Assembly: GCF_041051975.1 (NCBI RefSeq)
Contig: NZ_CP163435.1
Location: 930,001 to 994,000, forward strand
Source of the DNA: Streptomyces sp. R21
Lineage (GTDB): Bacteria > Actinomycetota > Actinomycetes > Streptomycetales > Streptomycetaceae
Length of the DNA: 64,000 nt
Direction of reading: 5' to 3'
Part shown: one piece after another, positions 1-7,483 of the stretch
How positions within the stretch are numbered: the first letter of the stretch is position 1
Layout: each line of letters opens with the position of its first letter
The notes under the pieces: generated by a model
What the model was told of the DNA's origin: nothing
Databases searched by the model: none
Seen by the model: the letters and a program-made list of their open reading frames with translations, nothing else
Made by a program: the position numbers and the translations under genes

Positions 1-290
1 CCGGCGTCCTCAAGCCCAAGGGAGGACCCAGGACGAAGTTCGTCATCGCCGAACTGTCGGACAGCGAGTTCACCGACGTCTCGCTGCTCCTGGGTGCCCG
101 TCTGACCTTCCATCACCTCATCGGCGCGACCCCTGACGGCGGCTCGGAGGTTCGGGTCGCGGTCACGCTGGCCGGTCCGCTGGCCCGGGTGTGGAATCTG
201 ATCCTGGGCAAGGGCATCAAGGAGAGCCTCCAGCGCGACCTGGAGGCTCTCCAGGTCGTCGCCGAGACCGGGAGCGAGGTCCGGGCATGA
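1..290 (+). CDS. SRPBCC-family protein, 3' part only
   Basis: The window opens inside this gene; it reads in frame from base 3 and keeps 95 codons before TGA. The residual protein alternates hydrophobic beta-strands and ends in a segment with LAGPLARVWN and then a long amphipathic helix, which is the usual C-terminal layout of the SRPBCC (polyketide cyclase/dehydrase, START-like) helix-grip fold. Such proteins bind small hydrophobic ligands in the cytoplasm; no ligand can be inferred here. The stop overlaps the next start (ATGA), so translation is coupled to the EVE-domain gene and the three genes here form one operon. The family call is by fold pattern only. Confidence 0.6.
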   Translation, partial: GVLKPKGGPRTKFVIAELSDSEFTDVSLLLGARLTFHHLIGATPDGGSEVRVAVTLAGPLARVWNLILGKGIKESLQRDLEALQVVAETGSEVRA

Positions 291-700
291 GGTACTGGCT
301 CGGAGTCGTCTGCCGCGACCACGTCCAGCGCGGCACCGGCATGGGTATCGCCCAGCTGGGCCACGGCAAACGAGAGGGCCTGGCGCGGCTCGGCCCCGGG
401 GACTGGCTCGTCTACTACTCGCCCCGCACCAGCCTGCAGGGCGGCCGCCCGCTCCAGGCGTTCACGGCGATCGGGGAGGTCGCCGACGAGGAGATCTGGC
501 AGGCCGACGAGGGCGCCTTCAAGCCCTGGCGCCGCCGGGTCGACTATCTGGCAGACGCGACGGAGGCCCTCGTCAGCGCCTTCGACGGGGCGCTGGAGCT
601 GACGTCCGGCCGGAACTGGGGGTACCAACTGCGCCGGGGCCTGGTCGAGCTGACCCCCTCCGACTTCGACCTCATCCGCTCGGCCATGATGGCCGGATGA
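287..700 (+). CDS. EVE domain-containing protein (UPF0310-like)
   Basis: A 137-residue cytoplasmic protein that is essentially one EVE domain. It begins MRYWLGVVCRDHV and carries GDWLVYYSPR and LQAFTAIGEV, the characteristic blocks of the UPF0310/EVE family, which is related to PUA and YTH folds and is thought to bind modified bases in nucleic acid. The ATG at this position is chosen because it overlaps the upstream stop (ATGA) and gives the canonical EVE N terminus; a longer upstream start would add low-complexity sequence. Its own stop overlaps the MarR start in the same way. Whether it senses modified DNA here is unknown. Confidence 0.85.
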   Translation: MRYWLGVVCRDHVQRGTGMGIAQLGHGKREGLARLGPGDWLVYYSPRTSLQGGRPLQAFTAIGEVADEEIWQADEGAFKPWRRRVDYLADATEALVSAFDGALELTSGRNWGYQLRRGLVELTPSDFDLIRSAMMAG

Positions 701-1152
701 ACGACCGCGACCTCAACTCCGCCTTCGCCGACGCCGAGGAGAGCCCCGGATTGCTCCTGTGGCAGGTCACCAACCGCTGGCAGGCAGCACAGCGCGCCAC
801 CCTCAAGCCCTACGGGCTCACCCACGTCCAGTTCGTCCTGCTCGCGGCGCTCACCTGGCTCGGCACCGAGGGCCCGGTGACCCAGAAGGCTCTGGCCGGC
901 CACGCGGCGACCGACCCGATGATGACCTCCCAGGTGCTGCGCGCCCTGGAGGCCCGCGGTCTCGTCGAACGCCGTCCCCACCCCCAGGACGGCCGCGCGC
1001 GAGCCCTCGCGGTGACACCCGAGGGCCAAGCACTCGCCAACCGCGCCGTGGTCGCGGTCGAGGCCTGCGACGCGGAGTTCTTCGGCGCCCTCGCTGACCG
1101 GACGGCCGAGTTCACCCGGGACCTGCGCACGCTCAAGGCGTCCTCGTCGTAA
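697..1152 (+). CDS. MarR-family transcriptional regulator
   Basis: A 151-residue MarR-type winged-helix protein. The N-terminal dimerisation helix is followed by LKPYGLTHVQFVLLAAL, then a recognition region around TDPMMTSQVLRALEARGLV and a wing with RPHPQDGRARALAVT, where the D-R-RA pattern is typical of MarR wings. It is the last gene of the SRPBCC-EVE-MarR operon, joined by a four-base ATGA overlap. MarR proteins usually repress their own operon and respond to small phenolic ligands; no operator is visible because the promoter lies outside the window. It converges on the following SDR gene. Confidence 0.9.
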   Translation: MNDRDLNSAFADAEESPGLLLWQVTNRWQAAQRATLKPYGLTHVQFVLLAALTWLGTEGPVTQKALAGHAATDPMMTSQVLRALEARGLVERRPHPQDGRARALAVTPEGQALANRAVVAVEACDAEFFGALADRTAEFTRDLRTLKASSS

Positions 1153-1171
1153 CCGACGCGGGGCACGCGGG

Positions 1172-1191
1172 GCCGCCCGGGCCTCGGCGGC
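1172..1191. terminator. Hairpin between convergent genes
   Basis: GCCGCC pairs with GGCGGC across an eight-base loop, between the convergent MarR and SDR stops. There is no T-tract, as is common in streptomycete terminators. The assignment rests on position and stem alone. Confidence 0.35.
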
Positions 1192-1198
1192 ACTGCCG

Positions 1199-2038
1199 TC
1201 AGCGCACCCAGTCGCTCGTGAGCCCGACGACGGAGGACCCGTCGAGGTCCCCCAGCTTGGCGCCGACGAACTCGCGGGCCCAGTCGGAGGTCTGGACGCG
1301 GAAGGCAGGCTGCTCGGCGCTCAGCGCTTCGATGATCGGGGCGGCGGCCTGCGCGGGGGTCTGCGCGTTGCCGAAGGACTTCATGGTCCGGTCGACGTAG
1401 GCCCGCAGGGCGGGGGCGTACGGACCCGCGGCGGTCAGCATGGTCGGCAGGTCCAGACCCACGTTGGTCACGAACTCACTGGCCACGGCGCCGGGTTCGA
1501 TCACGGTGACACGGACGCCGACGGTGGCGGCGACGGGGGCCAGCGACTCCATGAAGCCCTCGACCGCGAACTTCGCGGCGCAGTACGCCTCGTTGAACGG
1601 CTGGCCGACGACGCCGCCGACGCTGGTGACGGTGATCAGTCGGCCCTTGGAGGCGCGCAGGTGGGGCAGCGCGGCCCGGCTGACGTTCACCACGCCGAAG
1701 AAGTTGACCTCCATTGCGGCGCGGACGTCCTCGACCGTGCCCTGCTCGATGGTGCCGACCTGACCGACCCCGGCGTTGTTGACCAGCGCGTCCAGCTGCC
1801 CGAACTCGGCGATCACCTCGTCGACACAGGCGGCCACCGACTCGGCGTCGACCACGTCGAGGCGCTTGACGTGGACCCGGTCGGCGACACCGGCCTCGGC
1901 GGCGGACTTGCGCAGGGCATCGGCCTTGCCGGTGTCGCGAAGGGTGGCGACGGTGGTCCAGCCCGCCTCGGCGGCGGCCACGGCCGCAGCCAGGCCGATG
2001 CCGGAGGAGGCGCCGGTGATCAGGACGGTCTTGGCCAT
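1199..2038 (-). CDS. SDR-family oxidoreductase
   Basis: A 279-residue classical short-chain dehydrogenase/reductase. The Rossmann motif TGASSGIG lies at residues 8-15, NNAG marks the central strand, and the catalytic pair is the YCAAK block after a Ser-rich strand. This predicts NAD(P)-dependent oxidation or reduction of an alcohol or ketone in the cytoplasm; the substrate is not evident. The ATG chosen gives MAKTVLITG and is preceded by AGAAGAGG at good spacing; an in-frame extension upstream is basic, Ser-rich and unlikely to be translated. It is transcribed alone, convergent with the MarR gene. Confidence 0.88.
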   Translation of the reverse strand: MAKTVLITGASSGIGLAAAVAAAEAGWTTVATLRDTGKADALRKSAAEAGVADRVHVKRLDVVDAESVAACVDEVIAEFGQLDALVNNAGVGQVGTIEQGTVEDVRAAMEVNFFGVVNVSRAALPHLRASKGRLITVTSVGGVVGQPFNEAYCAAKFAVEGFMESLAPVAATVGVRVTVIEPGAVASEFVTNVGLDLPTMLTAAGPYAPALRAYVDRTMKSFGNAQTPAQAAAPIIEALSAEQPAFRVQTSDWAREFVGAKLGDLDGSSVVGLTSDWVR

Positions 2039-2174
2039 GTCGGCCTCTTCTCTGCTCGTCACCACTGTCCGTCGTGTCGAGGTGATGCTACGGCTGCACG
2101 GCCGGACCGAGGCGTTCGCCACCCCCGCGCCCGACCGTCCGCCCACGGCCCCCACCGCGGGCGGACGGCGCCTG

Positions 2175-2552
2175 TCAGCAGCTCATGGACCAGGTGTGCG
2201 AGTCACCGCGGTCGTTGGCCACTCCGTTGTAGCCGACCTCCTGGCCCGGGGTGAGACAGATGGTCATGGCACCCCCCTGCCAGGCGTCCTCGTAGACGCG
2301 GACGTGGTCCTTGACGCCCGGACCGGAGATGCCGTGGTTGGCCCACGAGGAGTCCGCGTCGGCGATCCAGCTCTCCCACCAGCCGTCGTCTCCGGACCAG
2401 TTGGCGCGTTGTCCGTCGAAGTTGGCGTTCTCCCAGACGCAGAAGTTGCCGCTGGGGCAGTCGGCCGCGCCGGCGGGCGCGGCGAGGGCCAGGCCGCCCG
2501 TGAGGGCGAGGAGGGCCGCTGCGGCGGTGATGGCGAGGCGCTTGGTGATCAC
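2175..2552 (-). CDS. Secreted I36-type peptidase inhibitor-like protein
   Basis: A 125-residue protein starting at GTG. Residues 1-30 form a Sec signal peptide with basic residues (KR), a hydrophobic core and cleavage near APAGAA. The mature part has CPSGNFCVWENANF and ends in Cys, giving four cysteines (about 32, 38, 99 and 125) in the spacing of beta-gamma-crystallin-like I36 inhibitors such as the Streptomyces metalloproteinase inhibitor SMPI. The start overlaps the stop of the upstream lipoprotein gene (GTGA), so it is the last gene of a three-gene operon whose first gene encodes a similar protein. Inhibitory activity is a family inference; some members may be structural. Confidence 0.8.
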   Translation of the reverse strand: MITKRLAITAAAALLALTGGLALAAPAGAADCPSGNFCVWENANFDGQRANWSGDDGWWESWIADADSSWANHGISGPGVKDHVRVYEDAWQGGAMTICLTPGQEVGYNGVANDRGDSHTWSMSC

Positions 2553-3271
2553 GAAGAGGTGCTGCCTTTCTGTCGGGTTCCTCGAACGGTCCGCTCGGCG
2601 GACAGGGCCGCCGCGCGGTGCAGTGCGCGGGTGCGCAGGTGCCGGTAGGTGGTCAGCTGTCCACGCCGGTCGGCGCGGACCCGGGCCAGTTCGGCCGGTT
2701 CCAGTCGGGCGCGCAGGCGGGCGAGCCCGCTTTTGTGGGCGCAGCGCGCGGCGACGGCGGGGTCGGGGCGGCTGGGCCGCGGCCCGTGCGCAGGTGTGGC
2801 GCAGCGGGCCCAACGGGTGGTCGCCGCGCGGTAGTCGGGGTCGTGCCCCATGCGCTGCTGGGCCTCGGCACGCAGGTTGTTCACGACGACCTGCGCGCGG
2901 AACCAGCGCCGCTGGTCGCCGTACAGCTCGCGCTGCGCCGTGGCGAGGCAGCCGTCGGTGTGGGCGGTGACGGTGTATCCGGTGGCGAGGGTGACGGAGA
3001 GCTCGGGGCGGCCGCGGCCGAAAAGGGCACCTTGGAGCCGCCGGTCGGCCGAGGACTGCTGCCCGTCGGCCGGCGGCTCCCGCAGGGCCAGCCCCTGCCG
3101 TGCCAGACACCGGTCGACCAGCATCCGCTGACCGGCGTCGATCAGGTCGTCCCTGCCGCGCTCGGTGCCGGGCAGGACGGGAGCGGTGCCGCGCCCGGCC
3201 GTTGTCGTGGCGCAGCCCGTCACCGCCAGCACCGCCAGGGCGGCGGCGCACAGCGCGCGAAGAAGTCGCAC
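2549..3271 (-). CDS. Hypothetical lipoprotein
   Basis: A 240-residue protein with a lipoprotein signal: basic MRLLR, a hydrophobic run, and a VTGC lipobox with Cys at residue 20, predicting lipid anchoring outside the cytoplasmic membrane. The mature part is rich in Arg, Ala and Gln and largely helical, with no motif I recognise. GTG start; it lies three bases after the stop of the upstream I36-like gene and overlaps the start of the downstream one, so all three genes should be co-translated. A surface protein made together with two secreted inhibitor-like proteins suggests a shared extracellular task, but this is inference. Confidence 0.72.
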   Translation of the reverse strand: MRLLRALCAAALAVLAVTGCATTTAGRGTAPVLPGTERGRDDLIDAGQRMLVDRCLARQGLALREPPADGQQSSADRRLQGALFGRGRPELSVTLATGYTVTAHTDGCLATAQRELYGDQRRWFRAQVVVNNLRAEAQQRMGHDPDYRAATTRWARCATPAHGPRPSRPDPAVAARCAHKSGLARLRARLEPAELARVRADRRGQLTTYRHLRTRALHRAAALSAERTVRGTRQKGSTSS

Positions 3272-3274
3272 GGG

Positions 3275-3661
3275 TCAGCCGACCTCGCAGCCCATCGTGG
3301 TGTCGGCGACGCCGTCGAGGCGGGCGCCCCAGGGCCAGTTGTCGGCCAGGTCGTGCGCGCGGATCAGCCGGTAGTAGCAGGTGCCGCGGGCCCAGTCGAT
3401 GGCGTACACGTCGGTGTCGGCGTCGGACCGGAAGGAGGCCGCCCCGTCATGGAGAGCGTCGGGGACGTCCGTATAGCCCGGTGGGGTGTAGCACCACGAG
3501 GTGCCGTGCTGGCCCGCGGCGGTCCAGAAGCAGACGGCGCCGGCGGACGGCGCACGGTGGGCCGCGGCGCTCCCCGGTACGGCGGCGGCCGGAGCGGCCG
3601 GGGCGAGGAAGGCGGCCGAGGCGAGGAAGACTGCTGCGGTCATGGCGAGGCCACGGAACAT
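3275..3661 (-). CDS. Secreted I36-like cysteine-rich protein
   Basis: A 128-residue protein opening the three-gene operon. It has a clear Sec signal (MFRGLAMTAAVFLASAAFL, cleavage near APAAA) and a mature domain of about 100 residues with VCFWTAAGQHG, SWCYTPPGY and GTCYYRL, ending MGCEVG. Four cysteines and aromatic-rich strands resemble the I36/SMPI-like fold of the last gene in the operon, though similarity between the two is low. A GGGAG ribosome site sits seven bases before the ATG. It is probably exported and disulfide-bonded; target unknown. Confidence 0.7.
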   Translation of the reverse strand: MFRGLAMTAAVFLASAAFLAPAAPAAAVPGSAAAHRAPSAGAVCFWTAAGQHGTSWCYTPPGYTDVPDALHDGAASFRSDADTDVYAIDWARGTCYYRLIRAHDLADNWPWGARLDGVADTTMGCEVG

Positions 3662-3868
3662 GACGGCTCCCGGTGGGAAGAGGGGGACGCCGGGCGGTTC
3701 TGATCGCCCGGCAAGATCAACCGTCCCCTCGCCGGAGTGGGCTCATGCCCGGTTCCCACCGATCGGTGATCTTTCCCGAGGTGCGGGATCACTCTCCGCA
3801 CGACAGCTCACAACGGCGCGAAACCCGCAGGTCCGCGCGCTCCCTGCGCCCCGGCTCCGGGAGGTGTC

Positions 3869-4105
3869 CTAGCGCGGCTTCCAGGTGTACTTGTCGCCGC
3901 CTACCCAGCGCACCACGTCGGGGTCGTCGAGGTCATGGACCGTGATGCCGTAGGCCGCAGCGGTCTCCAGAACGTCGACCATCGCCTTCGCAGCGCCGAC
4001 CACCTCCCCGTCGATCTCCACGATCCGGAACGGCGGAGTGCCCGGCTGTACCCCGAGCACCATGATCCGCGGGGTGGCGATGTAAGGGCTCGCGATTTCG
4101 GTCAT
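3869..4105 (-). CDS. Small conserved hypothetical protein
   Basis: A 78-residue protein, MTEIASPYIATPRIMVLG to DKYTWKPR. It looks like a compact alpha/beta protein: a strand RIVEIDGEVVG, a long helix AKAMVDVLETAAAYG and a C-terminal acidic-to-basic tail. No catalytic motif is visible and I do not recognise a named family. The ATG is the first in-frame start giving a compact protein; longer in-frame extensions upstream run antisense to the PHP gene. It stands alone, about 105 bases from the divergent PHP gene. Confidence 0.6.
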   Translation of the reverse strand: MTEIASPYIATPRIMVLGVQPGTPPFRIVEIDGEVVGAAKAMVDVLETAAAYGITVHDLDDPDVVRWVGGDKYTWKPR

Positions 4106-4210
4106 GTCTAGAGCGTAAGACGGTTCTCCTGGGTCAGCTTCGGGACGGTGCGGGCCCGCCCGCCGTGCGCTCCGACGTGGGGTGGGCAAGGCTGGAGGAA
4201 GGAGGTCCCC

Positions 4211-5269
4211 ATGGCGCCGAAGGATCCCAAGAGTTCCAAGAGCCCCAAGGATCCCGTCGAGGCCTTGGACCGGATCGCGTTCCTGTTGGAGCGGGCCCAG
4301 GCGCCCACCTATCGCGTACGGGCGTTCCGGACCGCCTCGGCCGTCCTGACCGCGCTGCCCGCCGCCGAGGTCGCCGAGCGCACGGCCGCCGGCTCGCTGG
4401 AGTCCCTCAAGGGCATCGGCCCGAAGACGGCGCAGGTCGTGCGGGAGGCGCTGGCCGGTGACGTTCCCGGCTATCTGGAGAAGCTGGAGCAGGAGCGGGC
4501 GGCCGAACCTCCGCCCGCAGGCCAGAAGCTGCGGGCGCTGCTGCGCGGCGACTGCCATCTGCACTCCGACTGGTCGGACGGCGGCAGCCCCATCGAGGAG
4601 ATGGGCCGCACCGCGGCGCGCCTCGGCCACGAGTGGGCGGTGCTGACCGACCATTCGCCGCGGCTGACCGTGGCGCGCGGGCTGTCCCCCGAGCGCCTGC
4701 GCGAGCAGCTCGCGATCGTCGCGGAGCTCAACCGCAAGTGGACTCCGTTCCGGCTGCTCACGGGCATCGAGTGCGACATCCTCGACGACGGCTCGCTCGA
4801 CCAGGATCCGGAGCTGCTGGACCGGCTCGATGTCGTCGTGGTGTCCGTGCACAGCAAGCTGCGCATGGACGCCCGCGCGATGACCCGCCGCATGGTCGCC
4901 GCCGTACGCAATCCGCGGGCCGACATCCTGGGGCACTGCACGGGCCGCCTGGTCAGCGGGCGCGGCCGGCCGGAGTCGGAGTTCGACGCGGACGCGGTCT
5001 TCGCGGCCTGCGCGCAGGCCGGCACGGCCGTGGAGATCAACAGCCGCCCGGAACGGCTGGACCCGCCCCGGCGGCTGCTGCGCCGGGCGGTCGAGGCGGG
5101 TGTGCTGTTCTCCGTCGACACCGACGCCCACGCTCCCGGGCAGCTCGACTGGCAGTTCCACGGCTGTGCCCGGGCCGAGGAGTGCGGGGTGCCCGCCGAC
5201 CGCGTGATCACCACGTGGACGGCGGACGAGCTGCTGGCGTGGACCCGTGACGCACATCACCGCGCGTGA
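4211..5269 (+). CDS. Helix-hairpin-helix plus PHP-domain phosphoesterase-like protein
   Basis: A 352-residue protein with two parts. Residues 15-95 resemble the N-terminal 8-kDa/HhH region of family X DNA polymerases, including SLKGIGPKTAQ at 64-74. Residues 113-350 form a PHP domain with the metal-binding blocks CHLHSDWSDG, LTDHS, VSVHSK, LGHCTGR and DTDAHA. In bacterial PolX the HhH, polymerase and PHP modules occur together; here the polymerase palm and thumb are absent. A DNA-end or nucleotide phosphoesterase role is possible. The ATG follows AAGGAGG by seven bases, so this start is favoured over one 63 bases upstream. Confidence 0.85.
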   Translation: MAPKDPKSSKSPKDPVEALDRIAFLLERAQAPTYRVRAFRTASAVLTALPAAEVAERTAAGSLESLKGIGPKTAQVVREALAGDVPGYLEKLEQERAAEPPPAGQKLRALLRGDCHLHSDWSDGGSPIEEMGRTAARLGHEWAVLTDHSPRLTVARGLSPERLREQLAIVAELNRKWTPFRLLTGIECDILDDGSLDQDPELLDRLDVVVVSVHSKLRMDARAMTRRMVAAVRNPRADILGHCTGRLVSGRGRPESEFDADAVFAACAQAGTAVEINSRPERLDPPRRLLRRAVEAGVLFSVDTDAHAPGQLDWQFHGCARAEECGVPADRVITTWTADELLAWTRDAHHRA

Positions 5270-5351
5270 CCGCATCCCCGGGAACACCCACCGGTAGTTA
5301 CCCGTTGAACGAACCGTGGGTGCGGATGGGACAGTGTCCCCGGGCCTCACC

Positions 5352-5485
5352 TATTGCCCACAGGGACGATCGTTCGGCTGAAGCCCTGTGGAGCGTTTCG
5401 CCGAGAGGCGACCGCCATGCGTGCCCACCACGAACGGCCCCGATCGCGATTCCCCCGTCCGGTCGGGGCCTTTCCCTTGCCCTGA
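5352..5485 (+). other. Structured leader-like region with 22-codon ORF
   Basis: In the 289-base gap before the SDR gene there is a compact structured stretch. A seven-base stem (CACAGGG at 5359-5365 with CCCTGTG at 5384-5390) is followed by TCGCC-GAGA-GGCGA, a GNRA-capped hairpin at 5398-5411. Its loop and 3' arm contain the GAGAGG ribosome site of a 22-codon ORF (5417-5485, MRAHHERPRSRFPRPVGAFP). Inside that ORF GGCCCCGA (5436-5443) pairs with TCGGGGCC (5463-5470), followed by TTTCCC. This is the architecture of an attenuator or a small RNA with its own terminator. No known RNA family is recognised. Confidence 0.35.
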
Positions 5486-5520
5486 GCTCTCGGGCGGGTC
5501 ACCCAGGGGGCGGCAGCCGC

Positions 5521-5551
5521 TTGACTTCGAGTGCGCTCCAATTCGTAGCGT
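5521..5551 (+). promoter_or_regulatory. MerR-type long-spacer promoter
   Basis: TTGACT (5521-5526) and TAGCGT (5546-5551) are separated by 19 bases, the over-long spacer typical of MerR-activated promoters. The spacer holds an imperfect dyad, TTCGAG-TGCG-CTCCAA. The -10 ends seven bases before the ATG of the SDR gene, so the transcript should be leaderless or nearly so, consistent with no clear ribosome site. No merR gene lies nearby. Confidence 0.6.
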
Positions 5552-5558
5552 GCAGGGC

Positions 5559-6518
5559 ATGACCACCGCACAGCACAAGATCGGTTCGGGATTCGGCGCC
5601 GACAGCACCGCCGGCGACGTTCTGAAGGGCATCGACCTCTCCGGCAGGCTCGCGCTCGTCACGGGCGGGTACTCGGGGCTCGGCCTGGAGACGACGCGCG
5701 CGCTCGCCAAGGCCGGCGCGCGGGTCGTCGTCCCCGCCCGTCGCCTGTCCGTCGCCCAGGAGGCCGTGGCCGGCATCGACGGGGTCGAGGTGGACGAGCT
5801 CGACCTCGGCGACCTGGAGAGCGTCCGCGCCTTCGCCGAGCGGTTCCTCGCCTCGGGGCGCACCCTCGACATCGTCATCAACAACGCCGGGATCATGGCC
5901 TGTCCGGAGACCCGGGTCGGGCCCGGCTGGGAGGCGCAGTTCGCGACCAACCACCTCGGGCACTACGCGCTCGTCAACCGGCTCTGGCCGGCGATCGAGC
6001 CGGGCGGGGCCCGGGTCGTCGCCGTGTCCTCGGCGGGTCACCACTACTCGGGGATCCGCTGGGACGACGTGCACTGGAAGAACGGCTACGACAAGTGGGA
6101 GGCGTACGGCCAGGCGAAGACGGCGAACGTGCTGTTCGCCGTCCACCTCGACCGCCTCGGCCGGGAGTCCGGCGTACGGGCCTTCTCGCTGCACCCGGGC
6201 GGCATCCTCACCCCCCTCCAACGGCATCTCGCCCAGCAGGAGATGGTCGACCGCGGCTGGATCGACGAGGACGGCACCCCGCTGAACCCGGCCGGCTTCA
6301 AGACCCCCGAGCAGGGGGCCGCGACCCAGGTGTGGGCCGCGACCTCGCCACGGCTCGACGGCCTGGGCGGGCTGTATTGCGAGGACTGCGACATCGCCGA
6401 GCCCGCCCCCGCGGACGGGCAGCGGATCGGCGTGTGCGACCACGCGATCGACCGCGAGCAGGCCGCACGCCTGTGGGACCTCTCGGCGGAGCTCACCGGG
6501 GTGAACGCGTTCGCGTGA
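5559..6518 (+). CDS. SDR-family oxidoreductase (retinol dehydrogenase-like)
   Basis: A 319-residue SDR with TGGYSGLG near residue 33, NNAGIM in the middle, a catalytic Ser in VVAVSSAGHH and YGQAK as the active-site Tyr/Lys. The tract ATNHLGHYALVNRLWP and the extended C terminus resemble the WWOX/retinol-dehydrogenase/protochlorophyllide-reductase-like branch of SDRs. An NAD(P)H-dependent carbonyl or aldehyde reductase acting in the cytoplasm is likely. The start is set by the MerR-type promoter immediately upstream; enzymes of this type are often induced by electrophile-sensing MerR proteins. It converges on the following hydrolase gene with a 13-base gap. Confidence 0.85.
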   Translation: MTTAQHKIGSGFGADSTAGDVLKGIDLSGRLALVTGGYSGLGLETTRALAKAGARVVVPARRLSVAQEAVAGIDGVEVDELDLGDLESVRAFAERFLASGRTLDIVINNAGIMACPETRVGPGWEAQFATNHLGHYALVNRLWPAIEPGGARVVAVSSAGHHYSGIRWDDVHWKNGYDKWEAYGQAKTANVLFAVHLDRLGRESGVRAFSLHPGGILTPLQRHLAQQEMVDRGWIDEDGTPLNPAGFKTPEQGAATQVWAATSPRLDGLGGLYCEDCDIAEPAPADGQRIGVCDHAIDREQAARLWDLSAELTGVNAFA

Positions 6519-6531
6519 CCTTCCGGGGGCC

Positions 6532-7365
6532 TCAGGCGCGGGCCGTGAACTCCCGCAGATCCGCGTTGAGTTGCTCGGCGTGGGTGGCGAAGAGTCCATG
6601 GCCCGCGTTCTCGTAGACCTTCAGGGTGCTGTCGGGCAGCAGCTCCGCGGCCCGGCGGCCGGTGAGGTCCAGTGGCGCCGAGGCGTCGTGGCTGCCGTGC
6701 ACGACGAGGACGGGAAGGTCGAGTTTGGCCAGTTCGGGGGCGAGGTTGAGGGTGACCACGAGGTCTCCCAGGGCTGCCCCTGCCCGTGCGGTCGCGCCGT
6801 GGCAGCGCTCGACCATGGTCTGTACGTACGCCGGTGAGAGCGCGTTCCCGGGAAGGTCCAGGGCGAAGAACGCTCGCGCCCCGTCGTCGAAGAACGCCGA
6901 CCGGTCACGGCGGAACGTGTCGTTGCCGGCCCGGATGAGCTCCGGGTCCACCCCACCGGCATGGTCCGCGGACCGCGCGGGGCCCGGCGTCATGCCCGCG
7001 ACCAGCGCCGCCCTCGCCACCCGCCCGGCACCGTGGCGCGTCAGGGAGCGCACGACTTCGGCTGCGCCCAGCGAGTGCCCGACCAGCGTGACATCGCGCA
7101 GGTCCAGGTGCCGGAGCAGCCCGTCCACGTCATCGGCCAGACTGTCCAGGTCGAACCCTCCCCACACGTCGTCCGACCGCCCGTGCCCCCGCCGGTCGAA
7201 CCCGACGCACCGGTAGCCCTCTTCGGCCAGCGGCAGCATCTGGTACTCCCACATCTCCGTACCGAGGTAGGAGCTGTTCACGAACACGATCACCGGCCCT
7301 GTGGCCGGCCCGTAGTCGACGAAGTGCAGCCGGGCACCATCTACAGGGCTCTCGAAGTACGGCAT
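6532..7365 (-). CDS. Alpha/beta hydrolase
   Basis: A 277-residue alpha/beta-hydrolase. The nucleophile elbow is GHSLG (Ser98), preceded by FDRRGHGRS; the acid Asp follows the strand LVVHGSHD and the catalytic His lies in NAGHGLF. This organisation is that of cofactor-free chloroperoxidase/esterase relatives, so an esterase, lactonase or perhydrolase activity is likely; the substrate is unknown. The start MPYFES follows GGGAGG by seven bases. A short intergenic gap separates it from the MMPL gene on the same strand, and co-transcription is possible but not shown. Confidence 0.85.
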   Translation of the reverse strand: MPYFESPVDGARLHFVDYGPATGPVIVFVNSSYLGTEMWEYQMLPLAEEGYRCVGFDRRGHGRSDDVWGGFDLDSLADDVDGLLRHLDLRDVTLVGHSLGAAEVVRSLTRHGAGRVARAALVAGMTPGPARSADHAGGVDPELIRAGNDTFRRDRSAFFDDGARAFFALDLPGNALSPAYVQTMVERCHGATARAGAALGDLVVTLNLAPELAKLDLPVLVVHGSHDASAPLDLTGRRAAELLPDSTLKVYENAGHGLFATHAEQLNADLREFTARA

Positions 7366-7483
7366 GGGAAACCTCCCGGAATCCGGTGGCGGGACGAGTG
7401 GGTACGTCACCGATGATTCCCGCAGGCCCGGTTCGGGTCGATTACCTCGGACGTCATACCGGCGAGGAACGCCTCGCCGAGGA

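Noticed and set aside
3766..3792. GTGATC/GATCAC hairpin before the I36 operon
   Set aside because: Arms are short and interrupted by a three-base bulge; it is not distinguishable from chance in this composition.
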